In this document: one piece after another, positions 6,089-7,149 of the stretch
How positions within the stretch are numbered: position 1 is the first letter of the stretch
Layout of the letters: the number at the start of each line of letters is the position of its first letter
Source of the DNA: Deltaproteobacteria bacterium
Lineage (GTDB): Bacteria > Desulfobacterota > Desulfobacteria > Desulfobacterales > JAUVGT01
DNA: 7,149 bases
Direction of reading: 5' to 3'
Assembly (NCBI GenBank): GCA_030593645.1
Contig: JAUVGT010000261.1
Coordinates: forward strand, 1 to 7,149
Position numbers and translations under genes: made by a program
The notes under the pieces: generated by a model
The model's database searches: none
Told to the model about the DNA's origin: nothing
What the model saw: only the letters and a program-made list of their open reading frames with translations

Positions 6089-6961
6089 TTACAATCCTGC
6101 AACATCCAATATAGCCCCGATACGATGTTCCCATCCCAGGGTTTGGATCAGCACACCTTGAGAAAGCTCTTTCATAGCGGCAATGGTTTCACCGGCAATA
6201 CGGATTCCTTCCATTTCACGGTCTTTAGCCTTTCGAATACGTTTAATCGTTGTTTCTGAAAGAAATCCTCCGGGTTCATGAATGGAAATATAACGGGCTA
6301 TAGCCACTGATTTCAGTAAGAAAACGGTCGGAATAATGGGTACATCCAGGGATTCAATTTTTTGCATAAGAAATTGAAAACGTTCAATATCAAAGATAGG
6401 AGGAGTGATGATGAAACGGGCGCCGGCGCTGACTTTTTTTCGAACCGCTTCAATCTCTTTATCCATATCGTTTTCATCATTAAACACACCTAAGGCGCAT
6501 CCTGTGGTAAAATCGGGACTGCCGTCCAATTCAAAGCCAGCCATATCAATACCTTTCTGGAGGGATTGAATGGCTCCCAGGAGCTTCAGCTCATCCACGT
6601 CAAAAACCGGCCGGGCATCACGATGGTCGCCGTTGGTCATATCTTCACTCTGGACTACTATAAGGTTTTGAATCCCAAGCACATGGGCGGCAAGGATATC
6701 TCCCTGGAGGGCCATTCGGTTCCGGTCCCGGCAGTAAACATGGATAATCGATTCCATTCCCTGCTGCTGCATCACCACTCCGCCGGCCAGGGCGCTCATC
6801 CGCATCACACCGTTATCCATGTCGGGAATCACTACGGCATCCACTCTGCCCTTGATTCGGCGCGCATTCATAACCATCCTTGAAATATCGACACCTTTGG
6901 GTGTATTCATTTCCGCCAGCACAACGAATTCATTTGCTAGTAAACGTTTTTTAAAACTCAT
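6089..6961 (-). CDS. Diverged MetF-like protein (methylene-tetrahydrofolate reductase superfamily)
   Basis: This 290-residue TIM-barrel protein is related to MetF. It keeps the N-terminal Glu (E17 in AEMNTPKG) and the CRDRNRMALQGDILAAHVLG block (77-96) that closely matches TRDRNRLAMQSDILGAYAHG of the second MetF. It differs at expected folate-site positions: the Gln of FIQTQ is replaced by Pro in FIITPP (183-188), and the LSGD Asp region reads QSED (104-107). The flavin fold looks intact and there is no frameshift, so it is not a decayed copy. It may be a structural or regulatory partner, may act on a modified or different C1 carrier, or may form a heteromer with the other MetF. AAGGAT lies 6 nt before the ATG. 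It heads the cluster, with hdrA starting 84 nt downstream. The family call is firm; the specific function is unknown. Confidence 0.85.
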   Translation of the reverse strand: MSFKKRLLANEFVVLAEMNTPKGVDISRMVMNARRIKGRVDAVVIPDMDNGVMRMSALAGGVVMQQQGMESIIHVYCRDRNRMALQGDILAAHVLGIQNLIVVQSEDMTNGDHRDARPVFDVDELKLLGAIQSLQKGIDMAGFELDGSPDFTTGCALGVFNDENDMDKEIEAVRKKVSAGARFIITPPIFDIERFQFLMQKIESLDVPIIPTVFLLKSVAIARYISIHEPGGFLSETTIKRIRKAKDREMEGIRIAGETIAAMKELSQGVLIQTLGWEHRIGAILDVAGL

Positions 6962-6977
6962 GGTTATCCTTTCTCAT

Positions 6978-6990
6978 GTTTTATTTGAAA
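6978..6990 (-). repeat. Leader repeat upstream of the metF-like gene
   Basis: This second exact copy of TTTCAAATAAAAC ends 16 nt before the ATG at 6961, at nearly the same place relative to the start codon as the copy upstream of hdrA. Confidence 0.5.
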
Positions 6991-6991
6991 C

Positions 6992-7018
6992 CACGAAATA
7001 CACGAATCACACGAAATA
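6992..7018. repeat. 9-bp tandem repeat, three units (CACGAAATA type)
   Basis: Three adjacent units read CACGAAATA, CACGAATCA and CACGAAATA, and a related CACGATAAA lies 4 nt further on at 7023-7031. Intergenic strings of CACGAA-type units recur in many environmental bacterial genomes, from memory. It lies in the presumed 5' leader or promoter region of the cluster. Confidence 0.6.
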
Positions 7019-7032
7019 AAAACACGATAAAA

Positions 7033-7149
7033 TTAAAGACCAAGTAATCGTAGGGGCCTGTGTGTCCGCCCTTCGCTCTTTACCTGAAGTAATTTCCTGA
7101 TTAATAATGAACCCGCCGTCGTTAAAACCATGGCGGACAAGCGTTCATC
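7033..7149 (-). CDS. Possible C-terminal end of an upstream ORF, truncated by the right edge
   Basis: One minus-strand frame is open from the window edge for 38 codons and ends at TAA 7035-7033, 71 nt before the metF-like start. The peptide begins DERLSAMVLTTAGSLLIRKL and ends GRTHRPLRLLGL. The last part is encoded by sequence (GGGCGGACACACAGG) that resembles an interspersed repeat, so the true gene end may have been altered, or the frame may be open by chance. No domain is recognisable. Confidence 0.22.
   Translation of the reverse strand, partial: DERLSAMVLTTAGSLLIRKLLQVKSEGRTHRPLRLLGL

Noticed and set aside
6089..6961. MetF-like gene as a decaying pseudogene
   Set aside because: It has full length, an intact frame, a good ribosome site and conserved blocks; the differences look selective.
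6992..7031. CRISPR array
   Set aside because: Units are 9 bp and directly adjacent, with no spacers and no cas genes.
7130..7149. Plus-strand start codon (ATGGCGGAC) at the right edge
   Set aside because: No ribosome site precedes it, only a few codons are visible, and it lies in repeat-like sequence.

Overview
The window holds a compact minus-strand gene cluster for folate-linked one-carbon metabolism, read from high to low coordinates: a MetF-like protein (6961-6089), a very large double HdrA (6004-2960), MvhD (2960-2529), MetV (2318-1650), a second MetF (1653-730) and a single-domain response regulator (664-278). The start of one further minus-strand ORF runs off the left edge. Every convincing gene is on the minus strand; the plus-strand ORFs are shadows. 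The gene set (Wood-Ljungdahl type MetF/MetV joined to HdrA/MvhD electron-transfer proteins), the moderate base composition and the style of the HdrA protein suggest an anaerobe, most likely a sulfate-reducing Desulfobacterota (Desulfobacteria-like) lineage. This is inferred from memory of such gene sets; no 16S rRNA or other marker is present.

Functionally, MetF plus MetV is the two-part methylene-tetrahydrofolate reductase of acetogens and related anaerobes. HdrA carries FAD and several Fe-S clusters, and MvhD carries a small Fe-S centre that links HdrA to an electron partner. In Moorella thermoacetica, MetFV is encoded with HdrCBA and MvhD. Here HdrB and HdrC are missing, HdrA is a fused tandem of two HdrA-type flavin modules, and an extra diverged MetF paralogue heads the cluster. 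The likely job is flavin-based (possibly bifurcating or confurcating) interconversion of methylene- and methyl-H4folate in the reductive or oxidative Wood-Ljungdahl pathway.

The most unusual feature is non-coding. A ~180-bp, almost wholly self-complementary element with ~20-bp terminal inverted repeats, flanked by a 3-bp TAA direct repeat, sits between mvhD and metV (2367-2546). Its right end supplies the last five codons and the stop codon of mvhD. Removing it on paper with one TAA copy restores an mvhD frame with a different nine-residue tail, ending 15 nt before metV. This looks like a MITE-type insertion into an operon that kept both neighbours usable.

Layout by region: 1-193 partial ORF; 194-277 intergenic hairpin; 278-664 response regulator with its own candidate promoter in the AT-rich spacer 665-729; 730-2318 metF and metV with a 4-nt overlap; 2319-2528 remnant mvhD tail plus hairpin element; 2529-6004 mvhD and hdrA with a 1-nt overlap; 6005-6088 short spacer; 6089-6961 metF paralogue; 6962-7149 upstream region with a 9-bp tandem repeat and repeat-like sequence, possibly including the tail of another ORF.
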